Shown: positions 11,466 through 25,440 of the stretch, piece after piece
Layout: each line of letters starts with the position of its first letter
Position numbering within the stretch: the stretch's first letter is position 1
DNA from: Siphonodentalium dalli
Taxonomy: Eukaryota; Mollusca; Scaphopoda; Gadilida; Siphonodentaliidae
Direction of reading: 5' to 3'
Assembly (NCBI GenBank): GCA_032622095.1
Contig: CP136066.1
Location: 11,989,784 to 12,053,783, forward strand
Length of the DNA: 64,000 nt
Translations under genes and position numbers: made by a program
The notes under the pieces: model-generated
What the model was told of the DNA's origin: nothing
Database searches by the model: none
The model's input: only the letters and a program-made list of their open reading frames with translations

Positions 11466-11905
11466 GGTTTTAAGCCTCGAAATAACGTGCCTGACATTGG
11501 CAGAATAAGGTCCCCAGAGGGTCAATTTAGTGATGCTACACCGTACAGCGGGCTAGCATCACTACCCTCTCGGGACCTCATTCTGCTTAGGCCTCATCTT
11601 CTGGGAAGTATCTATAGTCTCAAATTAACATTGTTTTAGTTACTTTTTCCCTTCTGGGAAGTTTCTATATCCCTTAATTTGCAGAAGATAAAATGCATAA
11701 TCGAGGTGACTAATGGGTGAACATCACCATCTTCAACTGGGGAACTTCAATCTGATCCTAGGTCTCTCATAGCAGTTGATGCCTAAGCAGAATGAGGTCC
11801 CCAGAGGGTGAATTTGGTGATGCTAGCCCACCGTGCAGGATAGCATCACTAAATTCACCCTCTGGGGACCTCATTCTGCAAATGTCAGAAACACTAAATT
11901 CAGGT
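11466..11905. mobile_element. Family H MITE, long form with two hairpins
   Basis: Two copies of the family H palindrome (11500-11590 and 11790-11880) flank a ~200-bp spacer with gcataatcgaggtgac. The same long form occurs at 17288, 25966, 28275, 58409 and 63671. Ends are decayed, so no target duplication is evident. Confidence 0.85.
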
Positions 11906-12097
11906 TTGTTTGTGATAGTCGCATGCTCACACTTTGGAGGGACAATGTCTATCCTAAAGTGTGCAAGTCCAAAAAAATTGGCATACTGTTTTACAACTAG
12001 TCTTTCAATGTACATCGAACGAATATATATTTCACATATATCTTCGGAAAAGCTGCATTAACAATCATATTAATTAGCACAGGATAAAGTCCCATAA

Positions 12098-15000
12098 TGA
12101 GTGTGTACTGAGAGAGTAATGGCTTGGTTTAAACAATATTTATTCTACCCTTTGTTGTACATCAGACAAAACACTGAACATTATGATTTAGATATAACAT
12201 GATATAGTATCTTTATTGGTGATGCTAGCCCGCCGTGCGGTGAGTGTGTACTGAGAGAGTAATGGCTTGGTTTAAACAATATTTATTCTACCCTTTATTG
12301 TACATCAGACAAAACACTGAACATTATGATTTAGATATAACATGATATAGTATCTTTATTGGTGATGCTAGCCCGCCGTGCGGTGAGTGTGTACTGAGAG
12401 AGTAATGGCTTGGTTTAAACAATATTTATTCTACCCTTTATTGTACATCAGACAAAACACTGAACATTATGATTTAGATATAACATGATATAGTATTTGC
12501 TGATGCTAGCCCGCCGTGCGGTGAGTGTGTACTGAGAGAGTAATGGCTGGGTTTAAACAATATTTATTCTACCCTTTATTGTACATCAGATAAAACATTG
12601 AACATTATGATTTAGATATAACATGATATAATATTTGATGATGCTAGCCCGCCGTGCGGTGAGTGTGTACTGAGAGAGTAATGGCTTGGTTTAAACAATA
12701 TTTATTCTACCCTTTATTGTACATCAGATAAAACATTGAACATTATGATTTAGATATAACATGATATAGTATATTTATTGGTGATGCTAGCCCGCCGTGC
12801 GGTGAGTGTGTACTGAGAGAGTAATGGCTGGGTTGAAACAATATTTATTCTACCCTTTATTGTACATCAGACAAAACATTGAACATTATGATTTAGATAT
12901 AACATGATATAGTATCTTTATTGGTGATGCTAGCCCACCGCGCGGTGAGTGTGTACTGAGCGAGTAATGGCTGGGTTTAAACAATATTTATTCTACCCTT
13001 TATTGTACATCAGATAAAACACTGAACATTATGATTTAGATATAACATGATATAGTATTTGGTGATGCTAGCCCGCCGTGCGGTGAGTGTGTACTGAGAG
13101 AGTAATGGCTGGGTTTAAACAATATTTATTCTACCCTTTATTGTACATCAGACAAAACACTGAACATTATGATTTAGATATAACATGATATAGTATCTTT
13201 ATTGGTGATGCTAGCCCGCCGTGCGGTGAGTGTGTACTGAGAGAGTAATGGCTGGGTTTAAACAATATTTATTCTACCCTTTATTGTACATCAGACAAAA
13301 CATTGAACATTATGATTTAGATATAACATGATATAGTATCTTTATTGGTATCGGTGATGCTAGCCCACCGCACGGTGAGTGTGTACTGAGAGAGTAATGG
13401 CTTGGTTTAAACAATATTTATTCTACCCTTTATTGTACATCAGACAAAACACTGAACATTATGATTTAGATATAACATGATATAGTATCTTTATTGGTGA
13501 TGCTAGCCCGCCGTGCGGTGAGTGTGTACTGAGAGAGTAATGGCTTGGTTTAAACAATATTTATTCTACCCTTTATTGTACATCAGACAAAACACTGAAC
13601 ATTATGATTTAGATATAACATGATATAGTATCTTTATTGGTGATGCTAGCCCGCCGTGCGGTGAGTGTGTACTGAGAGAGTAATGGCTTGGTTTAAACAA
13701 TATTTATTCTACCCTTTATTGTACATCAGACAAAACACTGAACATTATGATTTAGATATAACATGATATAGTATTTGGTGATGCTAGCCCACCGCACGGT
13801 GAGTGTGTACTGAGAGAGTAATGGCTGGGTTTAAACAATATTTATTCTACCCTTTATTGTACATCAGACAAAACATTGAACATTATGATTTAGATATAAC
13901 ATGATATAGTATCTTTATTGGTATCGGTGATGCTAGCCCACCGCACGGTGAGTGTGTACTGAGAGAGTAATGGCTTGGTTTAAACAATATTTATTCTACC
14001 CTTTATTGTACATCAGACAAAACACTGAACATTATGATTTAGATATAACATGATATAGTATCTTTATTGGTGATGCTAGCCCGCCGTGCGGTGAGTGTGT
14101 ACTGAGAGAGTAATGGCTTGGTTTAAACAATATTTATTCTACCCTTTATTGTACATCAGACAAAACACTGAACATTATGATTTAGATATAACATGATATA
14201 GTATCTTTATTGGTGATGCTAGCCCGCCGTGCGGTGAGTGTGTACTGAGAGAGTAATGGCTTGGTTTAAACAATATTTATTCTACCCTTTATTGTACATC
14301 AGACAAAACACTGAACATTATGATTTAGATATAACATGATATAGTATTTGCTGATGCTAGCCCGCCGTGCGGTGAGTGTGTACTGAGAGAGTAATGGCTG
14401 GGTTTAAACAATATTTATTCTACCCTTTATTGTACATCAGATAAAACATTGAACATTATGATTTAGATATAACATGATATAATATTTGATGATGCTAGCC
14501 CGCCGTGCGGTGAGTGTGTACTGAGAGAGTAATGGCTTGGTTTAAACAATATTTATTCTACCCTTTATTGTACATCAGACAAAACACTGAACATTATGAT
14601 TTTGATATAACATGATATAGTATCTTTATTGGTGATGCTAGCCCGCCGCGCGGTGAGTGTGTACTGAGAGAGTAATGGCTGGGTTTAAACAATATTTATT
14701 CTACCCTTTATTGTACATCAGACAAAACACTGAACATTATGATTTAGATATAACATGATATATAGAGGATATCCACACTTTGGTGATGCTAGCCCGCCGT
14801 GCGGTGAGTGTGTACTGAGAGAGTAATGGCTTGGTTTAAACAATATTTATTCTACCCTTTATTGTACATCAGACAAAACACTGAACATTATGATTTAGAT
14901 ATAACATGATATAGTATCTTTATTGGTATCGGTGATGCTAGCCTGCCGCGCGGTGAGTGTGTACTGAGAGAGTAATGGCTGGGTTGAAACAATATTTATT

Positions 15001-16347
15001 CTACCCTTTATTGTACATCAGACAAAACACTGAAACATTATGATTTAGATATAACATGATATAGTATCTTTATTGGTGATGCTAGCCCGCCGTGCGGTGA
15101 GTGTGTACTGAGAGAGTAATGGCTTGGTTTAAACAATATTTATTCTACCCTTTATTGTACATCAGATAAAACATTGAACATTATGATTTAGATATAACAT
15201 GATATAGTATTTGGTGATGCTAGCCGCCGTGCGGTGAGTGTGTACTGAGAGAGTAATGGCTTGGTTTAAACAATATTTATTCTACCCTTTATTGTACATC
15301 AGACAAAACATTGAACATTATGATTTAGATATAACATGATATAGTATCTTTATTGGTGATGCTAGCCCGCCGTGCGGTGAGTGTGTACTGAGAGAGTAAT
15401 GGCTGGGTTTAAACAATATTTATTCTACCCTTTATTGTACATCAGATAAAACATTGAACATTATGATTTAGATATAACATGATATAGTATTTGGTGATGC
15501 TAGCCCGCCGCGCGGTGAGTGTGTACTGAGAGAGTAATGGCTGGGTTTAAACAATATTTATTCTACCCTTTATTGTACATCAGATAAAACATTGAACATT
15601 ATGATTTAGATATAACATGATATAGTATTTGGTGATGCTAGCCGCTGTGCGGTGAGTGTGTACTGAGAGAGTAATGGCTTGGTTTAAACAATATTTATTC
15701 TACCCTTTATTGTACATCAGATAAAACATTGAACATTATGATTTAGATATAACATGATATAGTATTTGGTGATGCTAGCCCGCCGTGCGGTGAGTGTGTA
15801 CTGAGAGAGTAATGGCTGGGTTTAAACAATATTTATTCTACCCTTTATTGTACATCAGACAAAACACTGAACATTATGATTTTGATATAACATGATATAG
15901 TATCTTTATTGGTGATGCTAGCCCGCCGTGCGGTGAGTGTGTACTGAGAGAGTAATGGCTGGGTTTAAACAATATTTATTCTACCCTTTATTGTACATCA
16001 GACAAAACATTGAACATTATGATTTAGATATAACATGATATAGTATCTTTATTGGTATCGGTGATGCTAGCCCACCGCACGGTGAGTGTGTACTGAGAGA
16101 GTAATGGCTTGGTTTAAACAATATTTATTCTACCCTTTATTGTACATCAGATAAAACACTGAACATTATGATTTAGATATGATATAGTATCTTTATTGGT
16201 GATGCTAGCCCGCCGTGCGGTGAGTGTGTACTGAGAGAGTAATGGCTTGGTTTAAACAATATTTATTCTACCCTTTATTGTACATCAGACAAAACACTGA
16301 ACATTATGATTTAGATATAACATGATATAGTATCTTTATCGGTATCA
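12098..16347. repeat. ~141-bp satellite, 30 copies, containing a MITE core
   Basis: Thirty units (135-152 bp) starting gtgtgtactgagagagtaat. Each ends with ggtgatgctagcccgccg and tgcgg, which is the loop region of the neighbouring family H MITE. Length differences come mostly from three alternative spacers before that core. Marker variants (tatttgctgatgc then tatttgatgatgc) recur 1852 bp apart, so blocks of units were duplicated together. No coding. Confidence 0.97.
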
Positions 16348-17287
16348 GTGCAGGATCCGTTCGGATGTATACGCTATAGTTTAGAAGAGGGTGAAGAGGC
16401 TCTAACAAGCAGGTCACCGTCAGAGCTGTTTGTTTCACAGATTGTCCATGAGACTCCTGCATTACCATCGCAAAAAAAATAAAATACGACCATGTACCAA
16501 TTTCTCCCGCATGTGGCCCCAATAAATTCATCTGATTTTCGTTGGCAAAATGGAGAGGTGCAGATGCGCTTTGATTGAAGGATGACAACCTTAATTGATT
16601 TTCACACTCTCCCAAAGCCATGATTGTGTCATGATGTGTGAAATGCTGTATAAACATGACAGAAGTGAAAAATGACAATGTAAACAATAGAAGGGGGAAA
16701 ACTCTATATTTCTATAGGATGTGATTATTTCCATGGCCGCTGTAGCATTCTACTGTGCATGTCTTATAGGTTATAAGCAACTAAATAATTGAAATTATGC
16801 CCCTTGGCATTTGTGTAGGGAAACTCGAGTCAGCATAAACAAAATACCGGCAGCTGAATGGTGTATAATATCTTCGGTTGTTTAAAGTGAAAGAAAAAAG
16901 AAATTCATAGGCTATGTTAAAAATCCTCGGCCATTTGTGTGGGATTGTTCGTCAAGCGTCTATGTTGGTCGCTAAATTTGGTAGGGGGTGGGGGTATTTT
17001 TCTATACTGAAATTTTCTGCACAAAAGGGGGTAGTTGTGGAAATGCCAATTTATTTCCAGGAATAAGTATGGTAAGGCACCATTTATTTTTTGACAAATT
17101 ATGTCCGACGTGGAGTTATACACACACAAAAATATTTAAAGTTTGGCTCAGTACGGTAATGAATCGAGGCCATGGCTTAACCCTAACACTGTCGCCTATG
17201 GGAAATATTTAGTTGATTGTAACCTATAAGCCACAGCCGGCAGGCTAAGCTGGCTACAGCCTACACGCTCAAATACGGTCACTATTT
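16348..17287. other. Intron, no gene recognised
   Basis: Low-copy-looking intron. A 127-codon minus-strand frame (16304-16687) overlaps the satellite edge. It has no recognisable domain and fills no gap in VPS39, because exons J, K and L join without it. I leave it uncalled. Confidence 0.6.
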
Positions 17288-17650
17288 CTCAGCCTCTGGG
17301 GACCTCATTCTGCTTAGGCCTAATTTTCTCTGCAAAGTTTCTTTATTATCAAATTTCTCTAGAAACTTCTTCACACAGATGCTATTTCTTTTTAGTTTAG
17401 TTTCTCTATTCCCCAAATTGGCAGACGACACATTGCATAATCGAGGTTCCCAATGGGTGCACATCACAATATTCACCATTTGGGAACTTCATTCTGAGTC
17501 TAAGTTGCCCATAGCAGAAGAGGCCATGCAGAACGAGGTCCACAGAGGGTAAATTTGGTGATGCTAGCCCACTATGTGGGCTGGCATCACTAAATTCACC
17601 CTCTGGGGACCTCATTCTACACATGGCAGACACACTATTTCCAGGCTCAT
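17288..17650. mobile_element. Family H MITE, long form, left end truncated
   Basis: Right end ggcagacacactatttccag and hairpin arms (gaggtccacagagggtaaat / attcaccctctggggacctc) are clear. The left end lacks the first arm. Its right edge is about 22 bp from the donor of exon K. Confidence 0.87.
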
Positions 17651-17671
17651 GTAATAATTTAGTCAACTTAC

Positions 17672-17717
17672 ATCTTTACTATTCTCTTTATGTCTGTTGT
17701 AAGTTGTTTTGCAGTAT
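17672..17717 (-). CDS. VPS39: VPS39 exon K (46-nt micro-exon)
   Basis: 46 nt: one base completing Thr386, then 15 codons YCKTTYNRHKENSKD. Acceptor tttttacag, donor gtaagt. Human has 'YCHKHYDRNKDGNKD' at this point. Phase fits on both sides (2 + 1, then 0). It is isolated between an 8.1-kb and an 8.8-kb intron. The right end of a MITE lies about 22 bp from the donor. Confidence 0.9.
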
Positions 17718-17776
17718 CTGTAAAAAATAGGTTGTTGATGATATCATAATAGTATATAATTAGTGATGATATAGAG

Positions 17777-17862
17777 GATATGAAACGAGTCTAAGAATTT
17801 TCAGTTTTCTCGAGCCTCCGGCGAGAGAAAACTGAAAATTCGTGACGAGTTTCATAAATATC
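17777..17862. repeat. Hairpin element core
   Basis: Arms gaattttcagttttctcgag / gagagaaaactgaaaattc, extended by gatatgaaacgagt / acgagtttcataaatatc. Around it (17690-18410) cgaattacatattctattta occurs at about 17876 and 18116, suggesting a larger decayed element. No gene in 17863-18623. Confidence 0.7.
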
Positions 17863-18627
17863 ATATGAGAGAAACACGAATTACATATTCTATTTATCAT
17901 ATGACACCTATAAATTGATTATGATGTCCAAAACGCACACAAATCACTAAATATCTATATGACATCGGCAGCAAAAGGTTAATGTGACGTCACTTTATTG
18001 CACCGGAAGCCCAATTACACCTGGTGAACTAGCAGAAATAATATGCACGCGAAGATATAGTGCGCTATTCTGTTCTCAGTTTGTGACATTATATCGTATG
18101 TTTATTAGATAAATACGAATTACATATTCTATTTATCATATAACAATGTCCAAAACTATATATTTCAAGATTATAATTGCGAGAATTTTGGCATCGCGTT
18201 GATTGACGCGCACGAATTTGACCTGCATTTAGTTAGAGATGCGGCTCGGCCCCGGCTGCCATTCAGCCAATCAGAACACACTTTTTGTCAACAAACCAAT
18301 CAAATTATCGGAAGGTGATATGAACTAGTAATTGATATGAAATTGATTTATGACATACTTTCCAACGTAAATAATGATTGAGTCATATGATATCATAATA
18401 TCTAATTTCTTGTTAGGCCAATATAAATAAATTGCTAGATTTACATCAAACTTATTTAGCAAAATGGGTGGGAGGGCGAATTTTATTATTTATATTTTAT
18501 TCTTCCTAACATAAATGGCCATGGACAGTTCTAGATATTAAAGCAGTATCCTATCTTATATATTACAAGGCGATTTAGATTGTCGAACTTGATCAAAATG
18601 GACTGAATAATAGATCATTGAAATTAA

Positions 18628-18872
18628 CCCTTCCATGACTGAAGCTTCCTGATATTTTACGAAAAACCCTGTGCCAATGCATTCTCTTTATATAAATGCC
18701 CATATGGTGCCTCACATATATAAGAGAATGCACTGACCTAACAATATTTACCTTGTAAGCCAGGCATTCTCATATGTATTTGAGGCTCTCTATGGGAGAC
18801 TCGCATAAATAAGTTAATGTACTGGCACAGGGTCTTTAATGCTGCACCCGAGCAGCTCCAATCGTGAAAGGG
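18628..18872. mobile_element. piggyBac-type MITE (family P), TTAA flanked, 245 bp
   Basis: TTAA on both sides; ends cccttccatgactgaagct / agctccaatcgtgaaaggg. Contains two palindromic blocks ending tataagagaatgcactg. Arms are partly mutated. Confidence 0.9.
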
Positions 18873-18917
18873 TTAAGGCATGAGAAAAAAATATGCATAA
18901 AAGATATGCAAATAAAA

Positions 18918-21900
18918 ATGAAAGTGTCAATGACACTGTAGCTCAACTTGGAAAGGGAATAATTTAATGTATTACAGTCAATGGAGCCATTAGGAATGTG
19001 GAAAGTTGAATATCTAATACATGTTTATAGACATGAAGAGAAAAGTAAAATCCAAGATGGCTGCTGGCGGCCATGTTTTCGGCCGAATGACCCCAAAATG
19101 AGTCGTTCCCATCTACATGTCATCGTTAACATCCATGACAAATTTTATGACGATCAGACTAAAGGTACGACCTGTAGCCCATGCTAAAGAATTTAGTCAT
19201 ACAAAGAGTAAAATCCAAGATGGCTGCTGGCAGCCATGTTTTTTGGCCGAATGATCCCAAAATGACTCGTTCCCATCTACATGTCATTATTAACATTCAT
19301 GACAAATTTTATGATGATCAGACTAAAGGTATGACATGTAGCCCGCGCTAAAGAATTTAGTCATACAAAGAGTAAAATCCAAAAAGGCTGCTGGCAGCCA
19401 TTTTTTGGGCCGAATGACCCCAAAATTACTCGTTCCCATCTACATTCCAATTTCAACAACCATGACAAATTTTATGATGATCAGACTAAAGGTACGACCT
19501 GTAGCCCATGCTAAAGGATTTAGTCATACAAAGAGTAAAATCCAAGATGGCTGCTGGCGGCCATGTTTTTCGGCCGAATGACCTCAAAATGACTCGTTCC
19601 CATCTACATGTCATTATTAACATTCATGAGAAATTTCATGATGATCAGACTAAAGGTACAACCTGTAGCCCGTACTAAAGGATTTAGTCATACAAAGAGT
19701 AAAATCCAAGATGGCTGCTGGCGACCAGGTTTTTTGGCCGAATGACCCCAAAATTACTCGTTCCCATCTACATGTCATTGTTAACATCCATGACACATTT
19801 TATGATGATCAGACTAAAGGTACGACCTGCAGCCCATGCTAAAGAATTTAGTCATACAAAGAGTAAAATCCAAGATGGCTGCTGGCGGCCATGTTTTTTG
19901 GCCAAATGACCCCAAAATTACTCGTTCCCATCTACATGTCAATATTATCATCCACGACAAATTTCATGGTGATCAGAAGAACAGTACGACCTGTGGCCCG
20001 TGCTAATGGATTAAATTTTTAAATCCAATATGGCCACTGGCGGCCATGTTTTTTGTCCGAATGACCCCAAAATGACTCGTTCCCATCCACATTCCAATTT
20101 CAACAAACATGACAAATTTTATGATGATCAGACTAAAGGTACGACCTGTAGCCCGTGCTAAAGGATTTAGTCATACAAAGAGTAAAATCCAAGATGGCTG
20201 CTGGCGGCCATGTTTTTTGGCCGAATGACCCCAAAATGACTAGTTCCCATCTACATGTCATTGTTAACATCCATGACACATTTTATGATGATCAGACTAA
20301 AGGTACGACCTGCAGCCCGTGCTAAAGAATTTAGTCATACAAAGAGTAAAATCCAAGATGGCTGCTGGCGGCCATGTTTTTTGGCCGAATGACCCCAAAA
20401 TTACTCGTTCCCATCTACATGTCATTGTTAACATCCATGACACATTTTATGATGATCAGACTAAAGGTACGACCTGCAGCCCGTGCTAAAGAATTTAGTC
20501 ATACAAAGAGTAAAATCCAAGATGGCTGCTGGCGGCCATGTTTTTTGGCCGAATGACCCCAAAATTACTCGTTCCCATCTACATGTCAATATTATCATCC
20601 ATGACAAATTTCATGATCATCAGACGAACAGTACGACCTGTGGCCCGTGCTAATGGATTAAATTTTTAAATCCAAGATGGCCGCTGGCGGTCATGTTTTT
20701 TGTCCGAATGTCCCCAAAATAACTCGTTCCCATCTACATTCCTATTTCAACAACCATGACAAATTTTATGATGATCAGACTAAAGGTACGACCTGTAGCC
20801 CATGCTAAAGGATTTAGTCATACAAAGAGTAAAATCCAAGATGGCTGCTGGCGGCCATGTTTTTCGGCCGAATGACCTCAAAATGACTCGTTCCCATCTA
20901 CATGTCATTATTAACATTCATGACAAATTTCATGATGATCAGACTAAAGGTACAACCTGTAGCCCGTGCTAAAAGATTTAGTCATACAAAGAGTAAAATC
21001 CAAGATGGCTGCTGGCGTCCAGGTTTTTTTGGCCGAATGACCCCAAAATTACTCGTTCCCATCTACATGTCATTGTTAACATCCATGACACATTTTATGA
21101 TGATCAGACTAAAGGTACGACCTGCAGCCCGTGCTAAAGAATTTAGTCATACAAAGAGTAAAATCCAAGATGGCTGCTGGCGGCCATGTTTTTGGGCCGA
21201 ATGACCCCAAAATTACTCGTTCCCATCTACATGTCAATATTATCATCCACGACAAATTTCATGATGATCAGAAGAACAGTACGACCTGTGGCCCGTGCTA
21301 ATGGATTAAATTTTTAAATCCAATATGGCCACTGGCGGCCATGTTTTTTGTCCGAATGACCCCAAAATGACTCGTTCCCATCCACATTCCAATTTCAACA
21401 AACATGACAAATTTTATGATGATCAGACTAAAGGTACGACCTGTAGCCCGTGCTAAAGGATTTAGTCATACAAAGAGTAAAATCCAAGATGGCTGCTGGC
21501 GGCCATGTTTTTTGGCCGAATGACCCCAAAATTACTCGTTCCCATCTACATGTCATTGTTAACATCCATGACACATTTTATGATGATCAGACTAAAGATA
21601 CGACCTGCAGCCCGTGCTAAAGAATTTAGTCATACAAAGAGTAAAATCCAAGATGGCTGCTGGCGGCCATGTTTTTTGGCCGAATGACCCCAAAATTACT
21701 CGTTCCCATCTACATGTCAATATTATCATCCATGACAAATTTCATGATCATCAGACGAACAGTACGACCTGTGGCCCGTGCTAATGGATTAAATTTTTAA
21801 ATCCAAGATGGCCGCTGGCGGTCATGTTTTTTGTCCGAATGACCCCAAAATAACTCGTTCCCATCTACATTCCAATTTCAACAACCATGACAAATTTTAT

Positions 21901-23160
21901 GATGATCAGACTAAAGGTACGACCTGTAGCCCATGCTAAAGGATTTAGTCATACAAAGAGTAAAATCCAAGATGGCTGCTGGTGGCCATGTTTTTCGGCC
22001 GAATGACCTCAAAATGACTCATTCCCATCTACATGTCATTATTAACATTCATGACAAATTTCATGATGATCAGACTAAAGGTACAACCTGTAGCCCGTGC
22101 TAAAGGATTTAGTCATACAAAGAGTAAAATCCAAGATGGCTGCTGACGTCCAGGTTTTTTGGCCGAATGACCCCAAAATTACTCGTTCCCATCTACATGT
22201 CATTGTTAACATCCATGACACATTTTATGATGATCAGACTAAAGGTACGACCTGTAGCCCGTGCTAAAGGATTTAGTCATACAAAGAATAAAATCCAAGA
22301 TGGCTGCTGGCGACCATGTTTTTTAGCCGAATGACCCCAAAATTACTCGTTCCCATCTACATGTCAATATTATCATCCATGAAAAATTTCATGGTGATCA
22401 GACGAACAGTACGACCTGTGGCCCGTGCTAATGGATTAAATTTTGAAATCCAAGATGGCTGCCTGCTGGCGGCCATGTTTTTTGTCCGAATGACCCCAAA
22501 ATGACTCGTTCCCATCTACATTCCAATTTCAACAGCCATGACAAATTTTATGATGATCAGACTAAAGGTACGACCTGTAGCCCGTGCTAAAGGATTTAGT
22601 CATACAAAGAGTAAAATACAGGATGGCTGCTGGCGGCCATGTTTTTTGGCCGAATGACCCCAAAATGACTCGTTCCCATCTACATGTCATTATTAACATT
22701 CTTGACAAAATTTATGATGATCAGACTAAAAGTACGACCTGTAGCCCGTGCTAAAGAATTTAGTCATACAAAGAGTAAAATCCAAGATGGCTGCTGGCGG
22801 CCATGTTTTTGGGCCGAATGACCCCAAAATTACTCGTTCCCATCTACATGTCAATATTAACATCCATGACAAATTTCATGAAGATCAGACAAACAGTACG
22901 GACTGTAGCCCGTGCTAATGGATTGAATTTTGAAATCCAATATGGCCACTGGCGGCCATGTTTTTTTTCCGAATGACCCCAAAATTAATTATTCTGGTCT
23001 AAATGTTGATGTCAACAGCTATGACAAATTTCATAATGATCCGACGAAAGGTACGACCTGTAGCCTGCATTGTTGACGCCTTACGTACACACGTACACAC
23101 GTACACACGGACGACAAAGCCATGGCAATAGCTCAAACTTTACAAAGTAAAGTTGAGCTA
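18918..23160. mobile_element. Helentron/HINE-like element, ~24-unit array (copy 2)
   Basis: Same left end as copy 1 (gaaagtgtcaatgacactg, tagctcaacttgg) and same right end (microsatellite 23085-23110, hairpin 23127-23160). About two dozen ~164-bp units alternate between a 'catacaaagagtaaaatcc' type and an 'attaaattttgaaatcc' type, forming multi-unit higher-order repeats. The open frames in it are repeat artefacts. Confidence 0.82.
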
Positions 23161-25440
23161 AAAATGACTCGTTCCCATCTCCATGTCATTGTTAACATCC
23201 ATGACAAATTTTATGATGATCTGACCAAAGGTACGACCTGTAGCCCGTGCTAAAGGATTTAGTCATGCAAAGAGTAAAATCCAAGACGGCTGCTGGCGGC
23301 CATGTTTTTTGGCCGAATAACCCCAAAATGACTCGTTCCCATCTACATGTCATTGTTAATATCCATGACAAATTTTATGATGATAAGACTAAAGGTACGA
23401 CCTGCAGCCCGTGCTAAAGGATTTAGTCATACAAAGAGTAAAATCCAAGATGGCTGCTGGCGGCCATGTTTTTGGGCCGAATGACCCCAAAATGACTCGT
23501 TCCCATCTACATGTCAATATTAACATCCATGACAAATTTCATGATGATCAGACGAACGATGCGACCTGTGGCCCGTGCTAATGGATTGAATTTTGAAAAC
23601 AAAGATGGCCACTGGTGGCCATGTTTTTTGTCCGAATGACCCCAAAATGACTCGTTCCCATCTACATTCCAATTTCAACAGCCATGACAAATTTCATGAT
23701 TATCAGACTAAAGGTACGACCTGTAGCCCGTGCTAAAGGATTTAGTCATACAAAGAGTAAAATCCAAGATGGCTGCTGGCGGCCATGTTTTGTGGCCGAA
23801 TGACCCCAAAAATGACTAGTTCCCATCTACATGTCATTGTTAACATCCATGACACATTTTATGATGATCAGACTAAAGGTACGACTGCAGCCCGTGCTAA
23901 AGAATTTAGTCATACAAAGAGTAAAATCCAAGATGGCTGCTGGCGGCCATGTTTTTTGGCCGAATGACCCCAAAATTACTCGTTCCCATCTACATGTCAA
24001 TATTATCATCCACGACAAATTTCATGATGATCAGAAGAACAGTACGACCTGTGGCCCGTGCTAATGGATTAAATTTTTAAATCCAATATGGCCACTGGCG
24101 GCCATGTTTTTTGTCCGAATGACCCCAAAATGACTCGTTCCCATCCACATTCCAATTTCAACAAACATGACAAATTTTATGAAGATCAGACTAAAGGTAC
24201 GACCTGTAGCCCGTGCTAAAGGATTTAGTCATACAAAGAGTAAAATCCAAGATGGCTGCTGGCGGCCATGTTTTGTGGCCGAATGACCCCAAAAATGACT
24301 AGTTCCCATCTACATGTCATTGTTAACATCCATGACACATTTTATGATGATCAGACTAAAGGTACGACCTGCAGCCCGTGCTAAAGAATTTAGTCATACA
24401 AAGAGTAAAATCCAAGATGGCTGCTGGCGGCCATGTTTTTTGGCCGAATGACCCCAAAATTACTCGTTCCCATCTACATGTCAATATTATCATCCATGAC
24501 AAATTTCATGATCATCAGACGAACAGTACGACATGTGGCCCGTGCTAATGGATTAAATTTTTAAATCCAAGATGGCCGCTGGCGGTCATGTTTTTTGTCC
24601 GAATGTCCCCAAAATAACTCGTTCCCATCTACATTCCAATTTCAACAGCCATGACAAATTTTATGATGATCAGACTAAAGGTACGACCTGTAGCCCGTGC
24701 TAAAGGATTTAGTCATACAAAAAGTAAAATACAGGATGGCTGCTGGCGGCCATGTTTTTGGGCCGAATGACCCCAAAATTACTCGTTCCCATCTACATGT
24801 CATTATTAACATTCATGACAAATTTCATGATGATCAGACTAAAGGTAAAACCTGTAGCCCGTGCTAAAGGATTTAGTCATACAAAGAGTAAAATCCAAGA
24901 TGGCTGCTGGCGGCCATGTTTTTTGTCCGAATGACCCCAAAATGACTCGTTCCCATCTACATTCCAATTTCAACAGCCATGACAAATTTTATGATGATCA
25001 GACTAAAGGTACGACCTGTAGCCCGTGCTAAAGGATTTAGTCATACAAAAAGTAAAATACAGGATGGCTGCTGGCGGCCATGTTTTTGGGCCGAATGACC
25101 CCAAAATTACTCGTTCCCATCTACATGTCAATATTAACATCCATGACAAATTTCATGAAGATCAGACAAACAGTACGGCCTGTAGCCCGTGCTAATGGAT
25201 TGAATTTTGAAATCCAATATGGCCACTGGCGGCCATGTTTTTTTTCCGAATGACCCCAAAATTAATTATTCTGGTCTAAATGTTGATGTCAACAGCTATG
25301 ACAAATTTCATAATGATCCGACGAAAGGTACGACCTGTAGCCTGCATTGTTGACGCCTTACGTACACACGCACACACGGACGACGGACGACAAAGCCATG
25401 GCAATAGCTCAAACTTTACAAAGTAAAGTTGAGCTAATAA
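23161..25440. mobile_element. Helentron/HINE-like array fused head-to-tail (copy 3, no left end)
   Basis: Begins inside a core unit (aaaatgactcgttcccatct) directly after the terminal hairpin of copy 2. It runs about 13 units and ends with its own microsatellite and hairpin (gtaaagttgagctaataa at 25423-25440). It has no left terminus of its own. Confidence 0.82.

Noticed and set aside
382-16347. CRISPR-like arrays
   Set aside because: Repeats are directly contiguous with no unique spacers and the genome is eukaryotic.
16304-16687. 127-codon minus-strand frame
   Set aside because: Overlaps the satellite edge, no recognisable domain, and VPS39 exons J, K and L join correctly without it.
18981-25000. 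Repeated 60-100-codon frames with 'KSKIQDGCWRPCF'
   Set aside because: Translations of the Helentron-like core unit; broken at every unit and absent of coding constraint.
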